Shown here: piece after piece, positions 1-13,262 of the stretch
How positions within the stretch are numbered: position 1 is the first letter of the stretch
How the letters are laid out: every line of letters starts with the position of its first letter
Source of the DNA: Chenopodium formosanum
Lineage: Eukaryota > Streptophyta > Magnoliopsida > Caryophyllales > Amaranthaceae
DNA length: 64,000 bases
Assembly: GCA_024500155.1 (NCBI GenBank)
Contig: CM044880.1
Coordinates: 3,410,001 to 3,474,000, forward strand
Direction: 5' to 3'
Notes under the pieces: model-generated
What the model saw: the letters and a program-made list of their open reading frames with translations, nothing else
What the model was told of the DNA's origin: nothing
Databases searched by the model: none
Made by a program: the position numbers and the translations under genes

Positions 1-491
1 CGTGGCTAAGCCACCCTTACAAAGTTTTCATGTATAATACGCTTTAAATCTAAAGGAGGGAATTGAATCAACTCAATATTATTGTTCTGCAAAACACTTT
101 GATTCCCTAGCTAGCCAACTGCTCTATTTGCTTATCAATAAATATGATGAATTTCCACATGCCAATTAATTCAATTTTTTCTTGCGTTCAAACTTTGTCA
201 TTAACATTTTTATTGCCAATGAAACATGTTGATAATATAATAAATAATGTATGATGTGACATATTTCTAATATATATAAAAAAGGGTGCCACGTGTATTT
301 TGTATCTATAAAGTTTAGTACAAAATTAACAGAGTTGCATTATTGGATTATTATTAGTATAGCTGTGCCGCTTAAACATAGGAATACGAAGGTCTAAATA
401 TAAAAATCTCTAGAGTAAGAGTTATTATTCTTATTATTGTAATTTGATATTTGTAAAATACAAACAATGAAAATATCTCAGTATAAACTAA
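1..491. other. AT-rich flank, no gene seen
   Basis: This is the 3' flank of the first aspartic protease gene. It has no coding pattern on either strand and no repeat that I recognise. The protease stop codon lies at its right end on the minus strand. Confidence 0.5.
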
Positions 492-1848
492 CTAACGACC
501 TATGTTGCAATCCTCATTTGCAACGAGCAGTTGTCCATTTGGAATATCATATGTTATCCGATGACCAACCTGGTGGCGAGATCCTAAAATGGTCGTAGAA
601 TCGTCTATAATGGTCAAGCAAACTAGTACATCGCCACTATGTTTGGTGTAAATATTAAACACTACGTCAGGATTCGTTACGAAAATTGCATTATTTGCGA
701 ACACCCAAGTAACCCAAGGAAGACTAAAGGTTGTAGGCTCACGTACACGCTTGTAACAAAGCCCGAACCCTTCGTAACGAGCTGCAGAATCACTTAGTCT
801 CTCCAAATTTGGGTTTTTAGCTTCGATTTGTGCTGCCAACTCGGTTACTAACACACGGAACGCCTTTGTGGCTAGAAAAGTTACGGTTGAGCCTGTATCG
901 ATGAGGAATCCTCCGGTTCCATCGGGCTTGATATCGAACACATCAGGAGGAAGTTCGAGGTTCTTCCGGTTCACCTGGATGCCACGGGCTTCTAAGTAGT
1001 AGAAATCACTGTTTTCGTGTCGAAACATTGGGATGGAACTAGGCGTTCCGGGTTGTATACAATCATCTCCAAATCGAAGGTACATTGGTGGCAATTCTTG
1101 AGCTTCTTTCTTTTGGAGGCAATATTGGAATTTTCCTATAACCAAATCAGTTTTTTGTGCTTGGAAGCTATATTTGCCATAACTCATTCCGAACATTCCA
1201 CTTATTCTATTGTTTTCTTCGTCACCTGCATTAGAACACGAGTTAAAGGGTGCATTAGAACACGAGTTAAAGGGTATAGAGAGTCACAATAACATATGAT
1301 GTAAACGGAATTTGATCCTAAGTCTTGATCGAGTACCATCTCTCAAGACTTTAACCAACTATGCTTGAAAATTTTATAATAGTATGTTGGTAAATGACTA
1401 CCATTAGCTCATAATATTCTAATTTCTAAAATTGATTTTTTACACTCTAAAGAATTTCAGAAATTAAAAAAAATGATTTTTAATTAATTTTTGCGTTTAA
1501 AAAACCAAAAATAAAGATGACATGTAAAATTTCAGCTAACTACAACACGCCATTTATTTTAATGTATGGTAATCGTTTTCAGATGAACGTAGTGAAATCA
1601 TTCATTAGTTAGTTGTTCATCCATACAAAAGATCGCGTGGAATGCAATTAAAATAAATCTAACATATTTATAAATAACAAGACATTTTTTGGAAGCATTG
1701 ATAATCTAGCCATAAAAGCAAGGGCTTATTTGAACCAATTGTATTATATTTTAGAAAATCCAATCGGCATGTAAGCAAAATTAACAAATGAGATTTGAGA
1801 GTTAATTTTTAAATATAAAAACAAGCAACGAATTGAATAGTTATTTTA

Positions 1849-1886
<38 letters not shown>

Positions 1887-2976
1887 ATATAAGATAATCC
1901 TAGGAATGACAAAACATATTTAAATGAATTTATTTTTAATAAAAACTACCGGGTAATTAACAATAACAAACAAGCTTGCATCATAAATTATTCTCCCTTC
2001 GTCCCTTAATACAATGCCTCTTTCTCTTTATTATGTGAGGAATAAATGTTCAAAAAAGACATTGTATTAAGGAACGGAGGGAATATTAAAATAAAATTAA
2101 AACTTAGACTTTTAATTTGAATAGGCTATAGCAATTTAATTAAATTATTGTATTATTTTTTAGTCTGAAACTATTGAATAGTAAAAAGAATCAAATAATT
2201 ATATGAAAAAAAATAAAAATAAAATAAAAAACTTAAACCGTGCATCACATGGGCTCATCTAATAATAAATAAATAAATAAATAAATAAGAGAGCAAACAA
2301 TACCTTCATGAAAATTTTCCATATCAATTCCACAACCAAAAAGAACACCCTCAATAGTAAGAGGGGTGTCGGTTGTAGTGGCGAAGGTAAGAGATTCACG
2401 AGCTAAAATCGCGACGACTTTAGCCCCATCTCCATACAACACTTTCACCCGGCAAGTTTTGCCCACACATTCTTCTTCAGGACACTCGGAGCAAGCGAGT
2501 TCACTATAAGTATAAGATTGAGTTGCAGGATAATTCGGGTCGACTTGATGAAAACACTCATCACAACCTTCACATTGAGTCCATATGAGATCACTTCCGG
2601 TATCGAACCCTAGATAAACTGTTTTATGAGATGATGAAGGATCAAATGTACCCAATTCCAATTCAACCATGTACGTAAAAGTGTCTAATCTTATTGGCGG
2701 TCGTATTATATCATCTTGGACTAATGTTTTGTTGTTTTTATTTATTAGTGATTTGATTCTGAGCTTCGACAACTCGATGTATTCCCTCCTTCTCGTTGCA
2801 TCCATTTCTGTAAGTTTTGGTACGTTTCCATGAACTAATCTAAGGCTAAAACCTTTGTGATTTTTGGTGGTGGCATTGTTATCAATAGCATGAATGATTT
2901 GTAAACGATTAACTAGAGAAAGAAGGATAATAATAATTATTAGTGAAAAATAGGCTAATTTTTTTGTATTAGACAT
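492..2976 (-). CDS. nepenthesin-like aspartic protease 1 (two exons)
   Basis: This is a pepsin-type (A1) aspartic endopeptidase of the plant nepenthesin/CDR1-like group, probably secreted or vacuolar. Exon 1 is 2976-2304 and exon 2 is 1225-492, giving a 468-residue protein. The intron is GT-AG: the donor follows the first base of a Gly codon, and exon 2 opens with the two bases that complete it. The N-terminus has a hydrophobic signal-like stretch at about residues 8-30. The first catalytic motif DTGS is at residues 125-128, followed by a Cys-rich insert typical of nepenthesins (WTQCEGCDECFHQ). The second DTGS starts at residue 334. Both active-site Asp residues are present and the frame is clean, so the gene looks functional. 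Its closest neighbour is a paralogue at 14536-16578. Substrate is unknown. The family and the activity are well supported; the cellular role is inferred. Confidence 0.9.
1227..1274. repeat. 24-bp perfect tandem duplication at a splice acceptor
   Basis: A 24-base unit (starting tgcattagaacacgag on the plus strand) occurs twice in a row. On the coding (minus) strand it is the last part of the intron of aspartic protease 1, so the polypyrimidine/acceptor region is doubled. Only the copy next to exon 2 is followed by G, giving a usable AG; the upstream copy reads GCAC. Confidence 0.85.
1853..1884. repeat. poly-T tract (~32 nt) in protease intron
   Basis: This is a homopolymer T run inside the intron of aspartic protease 1. 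No flanking duplication is obvious, so I do not call it a retro-insertion. Confidence 0.6.
1991..2085. mobile_element. Stowaway-like MITE in protease intron
   Basis: A ~95-bp hairpin lies in the intron. The left end reads CTCCCTTCGTCCCTTAATAC and the right end is its near reverse complement (gtattaaggaacggaggga). CTCCCTCCGT-type inverted ends and small size fit Stowaway (Tc1/mariner) MITEs. A related copy is at 33133-33227. Confidence 0.75.
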
Positions 2977-3023
2977 TGAAGCTAGTTGTTGAAAGAAAAA
3001 TGTATCAGTGCAAACAAGTGGTG

Positions 3024-3032
3024 TTTTATATT
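3024..3032 (-). promoter_or_regulatory. candidate TATA box of aspartic protease 1
   Basis: On the minus strand the sequence reads ATATAAAAC about 48 bases upstream of the start codon. Position and composition suit a plant TATA box; no transcript data support it. Confidence 0.4.
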
Positions 3033-4478
3033 GATTGAAATTTGCATATAGTACTGCTTAACTATGGTATATTAAACATCATGATTATTTAATATTATAA
3101 TTAATATTCTGGTCAAAAAAAATATTATAATTATTATTACCATATTATGTAGATTTCTTTTTTAATTTATTTGGTGAAATAATCTTCTATGATCTTATAT
3201 TTCCTTTTTAGGTAGGAGTTTTTTTATTTTTATATTTTTTATTTTTACTTTTATTTTTTTTTTTTTACAAATCTTTTGAGTTGTTGTGGTATAAACTGCT
3301 TTGTTAAAATTTGCTTTACTTTGCTGAGTCTTGCATTGCTTCAATATTGAAATTTTTAGACCTTTGTACGCCGGAAAAAAAATTCCGAGATATTTACCAT
3401 GGTCCCTAATACCCTATGGGAGTCCGATTAGGTGGGTGAAACCATCCAATTTGCCTTAAAATGGTCAATTTACCAGTTCACAACTTGCACCGAATTCGTG
3501 AACTCAAACCTACCACGGACATTTACGACAACATTTAATGTTCATATATGGTTCCAAACGGCATTATATGACCCTGAGATGTATCCCCTAGAGCCTCAAA
3601 AATTTTCGCCACCGGATCCCGTAACCTCCGAAATTCTTTAAAAAAAGCGTGGATAATAGCCTTTAATTTTGGATTTTTTTGACCTTTTTCGCTCGAAAAT
3701 AAAAATTTCCGAGATGTTTACCATGGTCCCTAATACCCTGTGGGAGTCCGATTAGGTGAGTGGAACCATCCGATTTGCTTTAAAACGGTCCATTTACCCG
3801 TTCACAATTTGCACCGATTTCGTGAACTCAAGCCTACCGCGGACATTTATGACAAAATAAAATGGTCATATATGGTTCCAAACGGCATTATATGATCCTA
3901 AGATGTATCCCCTATGGCTTCAAGACTTTTCTCCACCGGGTCCCGTAACCTCCGAAATTACTCAAAAAGCGTGGATAATAGCCTTCAATTTTAGAATTTT
4001 TTGACCTTTTTCGCCCTGAAATAAAAATTGTCGAGAAGTTTACCATGGTCCCAAATATCCTCCGGGAGTACAATTAGGTGGTTGGAACAATCCAATTTGC
4101 CTTACAACGGTCAATTTACTAGTTCATAACTTGCACCGATTTTGTGAACTCAAGCCTACCACGGACATTTATGACAACATTGAATGGTTATATATGGTTC
4201 CAAATGGCTTCATATGACCCTGAGATGTATCTTCTAGGGACTCAAGACTTTTCGCCACCGGACCCCTAACCTTCGAAATTCCTCAAAAGCGTGAATTATA
4301 GCCTTTAATTTTGGAATTTTTTTGACCTTTTTTCGCCCAAAAATAAAAATTGCCGAGATGTTTATCATGGTCCAAAATACCCTCTGAGAGTCCAATTTGG
4401 TGGTTGGAACCATCCAATTTGCCTTAAAACGCTCAAAATACCTATTCACAACTTGCATGAATTCGTGAACTCAAGCCT

Positions 4479-6708
4479 ACCACGGATATTTATGACAACA
4501 TTTAATGGTCATATATGGTTCATAATGGCATTATACGACCCTAAGATGTATCCCCTAGGGCCTCAAGACTTTTCGCCACCGGGCCCCGTGACCTCCAAAA
4601 TTCCTCAAAAGCATGAATAATAATCTTTAACTTTGGAATTTTTTTACCCTCTTTCACGTGGAAATAAAAATTGCCGAGATTCTTAGCATGGTCCTAAATA
4701 TCCTCCTCGAGTCCAATTAGAGGGGTGGAACCAACCAATTTGCCTTAAAAAAGTCAATTTACCAGTTCACAACTTGCACCGAATTCGTTACCACGGACAT
4801 TTATGACAACATTTAATGGTCATATATGGTTCCAAACTACATTATATGACCCTTAAATGTATCTCCTACGGCCTCAATACTCTTTGCCACCGGGTCTCGT
4901 GAACTCCGAAATTTCTCAAAACCGTGAATAATAGCCTATAATTTTGGAATTTTTGACCTTTTTTTGCCCGGAAATAATGATTGTCGAGCTATTTAGCATG
5001 GTCCCAAATATCCTCCGGGAGTCCAATTAGGTGGGTGAAACCATCCAATTTTCCTTAAAACGGTTAGTTTACTTGTTCACAACTTGCAACGATTTCGTGA
5101 ACTCAAGCCTACCACAGACATTTAGGACAAAATTTAATGGCCATATATGGTTCCAAATGGCATTATATGACCCTGAGATGTATACCCTAAGGACTCAAGA
5201 CTTTTCGCCACCGGGCCTCGTGACGTTTGAAATTCCTCAAAAGCGTGAATAATAATGGGGACTGGAACTTATATACTTCAATAGTTCGCTAACCACTCAG
5301 AGCTGTTTTGTAGTTAAGGATATAAGCTAGTTGGTTCTTTGTCTCATATGGCTCTTCGATTAGGACTTTTGGGGGAAGGGTAAAGACTGCCCAATGGGCT
5401 CATTCCTAGTGAATGGAGGGTTGTAATAGCTTAAGCGAAGCTTTTGGAAAGAATGCGTTTTTGAGTTTGGTTTGTTTGTCTATGTGTGTGTAAGTTGAAC
5501 GGCTTGAGTTCGTTCGACTAATGAGGGGTGCCATAATTGGTAGCCCGTTAGTCTCTCCTTTAATTTTGGAATTTTTTTACCCTCTTTCGCCCGAAAATAA
5601 AAATTTCCAAGATGTTTAGCATCGTCCCAAATACCCTGTTGGAGTTTAATTAGGTGGGTGGAACCATCCAATTTGTCTTAAAAAGGTCAATTTACCTGTC
5701 CACAACTTGCACCGATTTCGTGAACTCAAACCTACCATGGACATTTACGACAACATTTAATGGTCATATATGGTTCCAAACGGCATTATATGACCCTGAT
5801 ATGTATCCCCTAGGGCCACAAGACTTTTCGCCACCGGGTCCCGTAACCTCCGAAATTCCTTAAAAAGCGTGGATAATAGCCTTTAATTTTGGAATTTTTA
5901 GACCTTTTTTCGCTTGAAAATAAAAATTTTCCAGATGTTTACCATGGTCCCTAATACCCTAAGGGAGTTCAATTATGTGGGTGGAACCATCCAATTTGCT
6001 TTAAAACGGTCAATTTACCCGTTCACAATTTGCACCGATATCGTGAACTCAAGCCTACCGCGGACATTTATGACAAAATAAAATGGTCATATATGGTTCT
6101 AAATGGCATAATATGATCCTAAGATGTATCCCCTAGGCCTCAAGACTTTTATCCACAGGGTCCCGTAACCTACGAAATTCCTCAAAAAACGTGGATAATA
6201 GCCTTCGATTTTGGAATTTTTTGACCTTTTTCGCCCAGAAATAAAAATTGTCGAGAATTTTACCATGGTCCCAAATACCCTCCGGGAGTACAATTAGGTG
6301 GTTGGAACAATCCAAATATCCTTAAATTAAAACGGTCAATTTACCAGTTCACAACTTACACCGATTTTGCAAACTCAAGCCTACCACGGACATTTATGAT
6401 AACATTGAATGGTCATATATGGTTCCAAATGGCATTATATGACCCTGAGATGTATCCCCGCCCTAGGGCCTCAAGACTTTTCGCCACCGGACCCCATGAC
6501 CTTCGAAATTCCTCGAAAGCGTGAATTATAGCCTTTAATTTTTTAATTTTTTTGATCTTTTTTCGCCCAAAAATAAAAGTTGCCGAGATGTTTATCATGG
6601 TCCCAAATACCCTCCGAGATTCCAATTTGGTGGTTGGATCCATCCAATTTGCCTTAAAACGGTCAAATTACCTATTCACAACTTGCATAGATTCGTGAAG
6701 TCAAGCTT
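4479..6708. repeat. 2,230-bp higher-order block, copy 1
   Basis: This block holds seven ~322-bp monomers (one with a 300-bp insertion). The same sequence follows at once at an offset of exactly 2,230 bases. In a line-by-line comparison I found no mismatch from about 4478 to 6725 against 6708 to 8955, while neighbouring single monomers differ by many percent. So the duplication is very recent, or is an assembly error. Confidence 0.88.
5254..5557. other. non-satellite insertion in a monomer (copy 1)
   Basis: The monomer spacing jumps here from ~322 to ~623 bases because about 300 bases of unrelated, less AT-rich sequence interrupt the unit between 'gcgtgaataat' and 'tttaattttgg'. I see no clear inverted ends or target duplication and cannot name the inserted sequence. 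Confidence 0.7.
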
Positions 6709-8938
6709 ACCACGGATATTTATGACAACATTTAATGGTCATATATGGTTCATAATGGCATTATACGACCCTAAGATGTATCCCCTAGGGCCTCAAGACT
6801 TTTCGCCACCGGGCCCCGTGACCTCCAAAATTCCTCAAAAGCATGAATAATAATCTTTAACTTTGGAATTTTTTTACCCTCTTTCACGTGGAAATAAAAA
6901 TTGCCGAGATTCTTAGCATGGTCCTAAATATCCTCCTCGAGTCCAATTAGAGGGGTGGAACCAACCAATTTGCCTTAAAAAAGTCAATTTACCAGTTCAC
7001 AACTTGCACCGAATTCGTTACCACGGACATTTATGACAACATTTAATGGTCATATATGGTTCCAAACTACATTATATGACCCTTAAATGTATCTCCTACG
7101 GCCTCAATACTCTTTGCCACCGGGTCTCGTGAACTCCGAAATTTCTCAAAACCGTGAATAATAGCCTATAATTTTGGAATTTTTGACCTTTTTTTGCCCG
7201 GAAATAATGATTGTCGAGCTATTTAGCATGGTCCCAAATATCCTCCGGGAGTCCAATTAGGTGGGTGAAACCATCCAATTTTCCTTAAAACGGTTAGTTT
7301 ACTTGTTCACAACTTGCAACGATTTCGTGAACTCAAGCCTACCACAGACATTTAGGACAAAATTTAATGGCCATATATGGTTCCAAATGGCATTATATGA
7401 CCCTGAGATGTATACCCTAAGGACTCAAGACTTTTCGCCACCGGGCCTCGTGACGTTTGAAATTCCTCAAAAGCGTGAATAATAATGGGGACTGGAACTT
7501 ATATACTTCAATAGTTCGCTAACCACTCAGAGCTGTTTTGTAGTTAAGGATATAAGCTAGTTGGTTCTTTGTCTCATATGGCTCTTCGATTAGGACTTTT
7601 GGGGGAAGGGTAAAGACTGCCCAATGGGCTCATTCCTAGTGAATGGAGGGTTGTAATAGCTTAAGCGAAGCTTTTGGAAAGAATGCGTTTTTGAGTTTGG
7701 TTTGTTTGTCTATGTGTGTGTAAGTTGAACGGCTTGAGTTCGTTCGACTAATGAGGGGTGCCATAATTGGTAGCCCGTTAGTCTCTCCTTTAATTTTGGA
7801 ATTTTTTTACCCTCTTTCGCCCGAAAATAAAAATTTCCAAGATGTTTAGCATCGTCCCAAATACCCTGTTGGAGTTTAATTAGGTGGGTGGAACCATCCA
7901 ATTTGTCTTAAAAAGGTCAATTTACCTGTCCACAACTTGCACCGATTTCGTGAACTCAAACCTACCATGGACATTTACGACAACATTTAATGGTCATATA
8001 TGGTTCCAAACGGCATTATATGACCCTGATATGTATCCCCTAGGGCCACAAGACTTTTCGCCACCGGGTCCCGTAACCTCCGAAATTCCTTAAAAAGCGT
8101 GGATAATAGCCTTTAATTTTGGAATTTTTAGACCTTTTTTCGCTTGAAAATAAAAATTTTCCAGATGTTTACCATGGTCCCTAATACCCTAAGGGAGTTC
8201 AATTATGTGGGTGGAACCATCCAATTTGCTTTAAAACGGTCAATTTACCCGTTCACAATTTGCACCGATATCGTGAACTCAAGCCTACCGCGGACATTTA
8301 TGACAAAATAAAATGGTCATATATGGTTCTAAATGGCATAATATGATCCTAAGATGTATCCCCTAGGCCTCAAGACTTTTATCCACAGGGTCCCGTAACC
8401 TACGAAATTCCTCAAAAAACGTGGATAATAGCCTTCGATTTTGGAATTTTTTGACCTTTTTCGCCCAGAAATAAAAATTGTCGAGAATTTTACCATGGTC
8501 CCAAATACCCTCCGGGAGTACAATTAGGTGGTTGGAACAATCCAAATATCCTTAAATTAAAACGGTCAATTTACCAGTTCACAACTTACACCGATTTTGC
8601 AAACTCAAGCCTACCACGGACATTTATGATAACATTGAATGGTCATATATGGTTCCAAATGGCATTATATGACCCTGAGATGTATCCCCGCCCTAGGGCC
8701 TCAAGACTTTTCGCCACCGGACCCCATGACCTTCGAAATTCCTCGAAAGCGTGAATTATAGCCTTTAATTTTTTAATTTTTTTGATCTTTTTTCGCCCAA
8801 AAATAAAAGTTGCCGAGATGTTTATCATGGTCCCAAATACCCTCCGAGATTCCAATTTGGTGGTTGGATCCATCCAATTTGCCTTAAAACGGTCAAATTA
8901 CCTATTCACAACTTGCATAGATTCGTGAAGTCAAGCTT
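6709..8938. repeat. 2,230-bp higher-order block, copy 2
   Basis: This is the second copy of the block at 4479-6708, directly adjacent and apparently identical. Past about 8955 the two copies diverge again (first difference: C at 6726, T at 8956). Confidence 0.88.
7484..7787. other. non-satellite insertion in a monomer (copy 2)
   Basis: This is the identical counterpart of the 5254-5557 insertion in the second 2,230-bp block. It predates the block duplication. Confidence 0.7.
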
Positions 8939-11900
8939 ACCACGGATATTTATGATAACATTTAATGGTCATATATGGTTCATAATGACATTATATGACC
9001 CTAAGATGTATCCCCTAGGGCCTCAATACTTTTTGCCACCGGGCCCCGTGACCTCCGAAATTCCTCAAAAGCGTGAATAATAATAACCTTTAATTTTGGA
9101 ATTTTTGACCCTCTTTTGTCCGGAAATAAAAATTGTCGAGATGCTTATCATGGTCCCAAATATCCTCCTGGAGTCCAATTAGGTGGGTGGAACCATCTAA
9201 TTTGCCTTAAAACAGTCAATTTACCAGTTCACTTGTGACTGAATTCGTGAATTTAAACCTACCACAGACATTTATGACAACATTTAATGGTCATATATGG
9301 TTCCAAAGGACATTATATGACCCTTATATGTATCTCCTACGGCCTCAATACTCTTTTCCACCGGGCCTCGTGAACTCCGAAATTTCTCAAAAGCGTGAAT
9401 AATAGCCTATAATTTAGGAATTTTTTGACCTTTTTTCGCTCGGAAATAAAAATTGCCGAGTTGTTTAGCATGGTCCCAAATATCCTCCGAGAGTCCAATT
9501 AGGTTGGTGAAACCATCCAATTTGCCTTAAAACGGTCAGTTTACTTGTTCACAACTTGCAACGATTTCGTGAACTCAAGCCTACCACATAAATTTATGAC
9601 AAAATTTAATGGTCATATATGGTTCCAAATGACATTATATAACCCTGAGATGTATACCCTAGGGCCTCAAGACTTTTCACCACCAGACCCCGTGACGTAC
9701 GAAATTCCTCAAAAGCGTGAATAATAGCCTTTGATTTTGGAATTTTTTTACCTTCTTTCGCCCGAAAATAAAAATTTCCGAGATGTTTAAAATCGTCCCA
9801 AATACCCTGTGGGAGTTTAATTAGGTGGGTGGAACCATCCAATTTGCCTTAAAACAGTCAATTTACCTGTTCACGACTTGCACTTATTTCGTGAATTCAA
9901 GCCTACCACGAACATTTATGACAACATTTAATGGTCATATATGGTTCCAAATGGCATTGTATGACCCTGAGATTTATCCCTAGAGCCTCGAGAATTTTTG
10001 CCACCGGACCCCGTGACTTCCGAAATTCATTAAAAGCGTGAGTAAAAGCCTTTAATTTTGGAATTTTTTTACCTTTTTCCCCCCGAAAATAAAAATTTCC
10101 GAGATGTTTAGCATGGTCCGATCCCAATTACCCTCCCGGAGTCCAATTAGGTGGGTGGAACTATCCAATTTTCCTTAAATTGGTCAATTTACCTATTCAC
10201 AACTTGCACCAAATTCATGAACTCAAACCTACCACAGACATTTACGACAACATTGTATGAACATATATGGTTCCAAATGGAATTATATGATCCTGAGATG
10301 TATCTCCTAGGGCCTCAAGCTTTTTCGCCATCGGGCCTTGTAACCTCCGAAATTCCTCAAAAGACGTGGATTATAGCTTGAAATTCTGTAATTTTTTTAC
10401 CTTCTTTCGTCCAGAAATAAAAATTGTCGTGAAGTTTACCATGGTCCCTAATACCCTCCGGGAGTACAATTAGGTGGGTGGTACCATCCAGTTTGCCTTA
10501 AAAAGGTCAATTTACCCGTTCACAACTTGCACCGATTTTGTGAACTCAAGCCTGCCACGGTTATTTATAACAACATTTAATAGTCATATATGGTTCCAAA
10601 CGGCATTATATGACCCTGAGATAAATCCAAGGCCTCAAGACTTTTCGCCACCGAGCCCCGTGACCTTTGAAATTTTTCAAAAGCTTGAATAATAGTCTTT
10701 AATTTTGGAATTTTTTGACCCTTTTTTTGCCCGGAAGTAAAAATTCCTGAGATGTATAGTGTGGTCCCAAATACCCTCCGGGGGTCGAATTAGGTGGGTG
10801 GAACCATCCAATATGCTTTAAAACAGACATTTAACCTATTCACAACCTGCACCGATTTTGTGAACTCAAGCCTACCACGGAAATTTATGACAACATTTAA
10901 TGGTCATATATGGTTCCAAATGGCATTATGTGACCCTAGCTTGTATCCCCTAGGGTCTCAAGACTTTTCGCCATCGGGCCCCGTGACCTCCGAAATTCCT
11001 CAAAAGCATGAATAATAGCCTTTAATTTTGAAATTTTTTTTATCTTTTTTCGTCCTGAAATAAAAATTGCTGAGATGTTTAGCATGGTCCAAAATACCCT
11101 CCGAGGGTCCAATTAGGTTGGTGGAACCATCAAATTTGCCTTAGAAAAGTCAATTTACCGGTTCACAACTTGCGCCGATTTAGTGAACTCAAGCCGACCG
11201 TGGACGTTTAGGACAACATTTAATGGTCATATATGGTTCCAAATGGCATTATATGACCCTGGATTGTATCCCTAGGGGTCCTAAGACTTTTCGCCACCGG
11301 GACCCGTGACCTTCGAAATTACTCAAAGTGTGAATAATAGACTTTAATTTTTGATTTTTTGACCTTTTTTTGCCTGGAAATAAAAATTATCGAGATGTTT
11401 AGAATGGTCCCAAATACCCTCCTGGAGTCTAATTATGTGGTTGGAACCATCCAATTTGCCTTAAAAAAGTCAATTAACAGGTTCACAACTTTCACCGATT
11501 TTGTGAACTCAAGCCTACCACGGACATTTATGACAACATTTAATGGTCATATATGTTTACAGACGGAATTATATGATGGTGAGATGTATCCCCTGGGCCC
11601 TCAAGTCTTTTCGAAATCGGGCCCTGTAATCTCCGAAATTCCTCAAAAAGCGTGTATTGCCTTCAATTTTTGAAATTTTTGACCTTTTTTCGCCCATAAA
11701 TAAAAATTGTCGAGAAGTTTACCATGGTCCGTATTATCCTCCAGGAGTACAATTAGGTGGGTGGTACCATCTAATTTGCCTTAAAAAGGTCAATTTACCC
11801 GTTCGAAACTTGCACCGATTTCGTGAGCTCAAGCTTACCACGGACATTTATGACAACATATAATGGTTCCAAACGGCGTTATATGACCCTGAAATGTATC

Positions 11901-13262
11901 CTCTATGGCCTCAAGAATTTTTGCCACTGGGCCTTGTAACCTCCGAAATTCCTCAAAAAACGTGGATGATAACCTTAATTTTTTTTATTTTTTTACCCTT
12001 TTTTTCCACGGAAATAAAAATTGTCGAGATGTATTTTTACCATGTTCCCTAATACCCTTTGGGAGTTCAATTAGTTGTTGAAACCATCCAATTTGCCTTA
12101 AATGATCAATATACTCGCTGAGTACTTGCACTGATTTCGTAAACTTAAGCCTACAACTGATATTTATGAAAACATATAATGGTCATATGTTGTTCCAAAC
12201 GGCATTATATGACCCTGAGATTTATCCCCTAGGGTCTCATAATTTTCGCCACCAGGCCCCGTAACCTCCGAAATTCATTAAAAAAACGTGGATAAAGCCT
12301 TCAATTTTTGAATTTTTTTACCCTTTTCATGCGGAAATGAAATTGTTGAGATGTTTAGCATGGTCCCAAATAAATGCCCTTTAGAAGCCCAATTAGGTGG
12401 GCGAAACCATCCAATTTGCCATAAAACGGTCAATTTACCATGTTCACAACTTACGCCGATTTCGTGAAATGAAACCTACCACGGACATTTACAACAACAT
12501 TTAATGGTCATTTATGGATTCAAACGGTATTATATGACCCTGAGATGTATCTCCTAGGGCCTCATGACTTTTCGCCACCGGACCCCGTGACCTCCGAAAT
12601 TCCTCAAAAGCATAAATAATAACCTTTAATTTTGGAATTTTTTTACCTTTTTACGCCCGGAAATAAAAATTGCCGAGATGTTTAGCATGGTCCCTAATAC
12701 TCTCCGGGAGTACAATTAGGTGAGTGATACCATCTAATTTTTCTTAAAACGGACAATTTACCCATTCACAACTTGCGCCGATTTCGTGAACTCAAACCTA
12801 CCACGGACATTTAAGACAACATTTAATGATCATATATGGTTCCAAATGGCATTATATGACCCTGAGATGTATCCCCTAAGGCCTCAAGACTTTTCGCCAC
12901 CGGACCCCGTAACCTCCGAAATTCCTTAAAAAGCGTGGATAATAGCCTTCAATTTTGGAATTTTTTGACCTTTTTTCTCCCGATTAAAAAATATATCGAG
13001 AAGTTTACTATGATCCCTAATACCCTCTGGTAGTACAACTAGGTGGGTGGAACCATCCAATTTGTCTTAAAACGGTCAATTTACCTGTTCATTACTTGTA
13101 GTGATTTCGTGAACTCAAGCCTACTACAGACATTTATGACGACATAAAGTTATCATATATGGTTCCAAACTCCTTTATATGATCCTAAAATATATCCCCT
13201 AGGGCCTCAAAAATTTTCTCTACTGGACCCCGTAACCTCCGAAATTCCGCAAAAAGCGTGTA

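Larger units (their letters stand above)
3352..13262. repeat. tandem array of ~322-bp satellite-like monomers
   Basis: About 29 diverged copies of one unit follow each other. The anchor 'catggtccc' or a variant recurs at about 3399, 3721, 4043, 4366, 4688, 4999, 5622, 5945, 6267, 6597, 6918, 7229 and so on to about 13010, so the spacing is close to 322 bases. Each monomer has conserved blocks such as ggtcatatatggttccaaa, ttttcgccaccgggccc and ttcacaacttgcaccgattt. Because 322 is not a multiple of three, the short open frames in the array (about 60-105 codons on both strands) do not join and look like by-products. The array sits between two paralogous protease genes, not in an obvious centromeric context. 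I do not recognise the satellite family. Confidence 0.93.

Noticed and set aside
3432..11863. Many 60-105-codon open frames with similar proteins (GETIQF...HIWFQ) in the array
   Set aside because: They recur with the ~322-bp monomer, lie on both strands, start at GTG or ATG by chance and cannot join because the period is not a multiple of three. They reflect the repeat, not genes.
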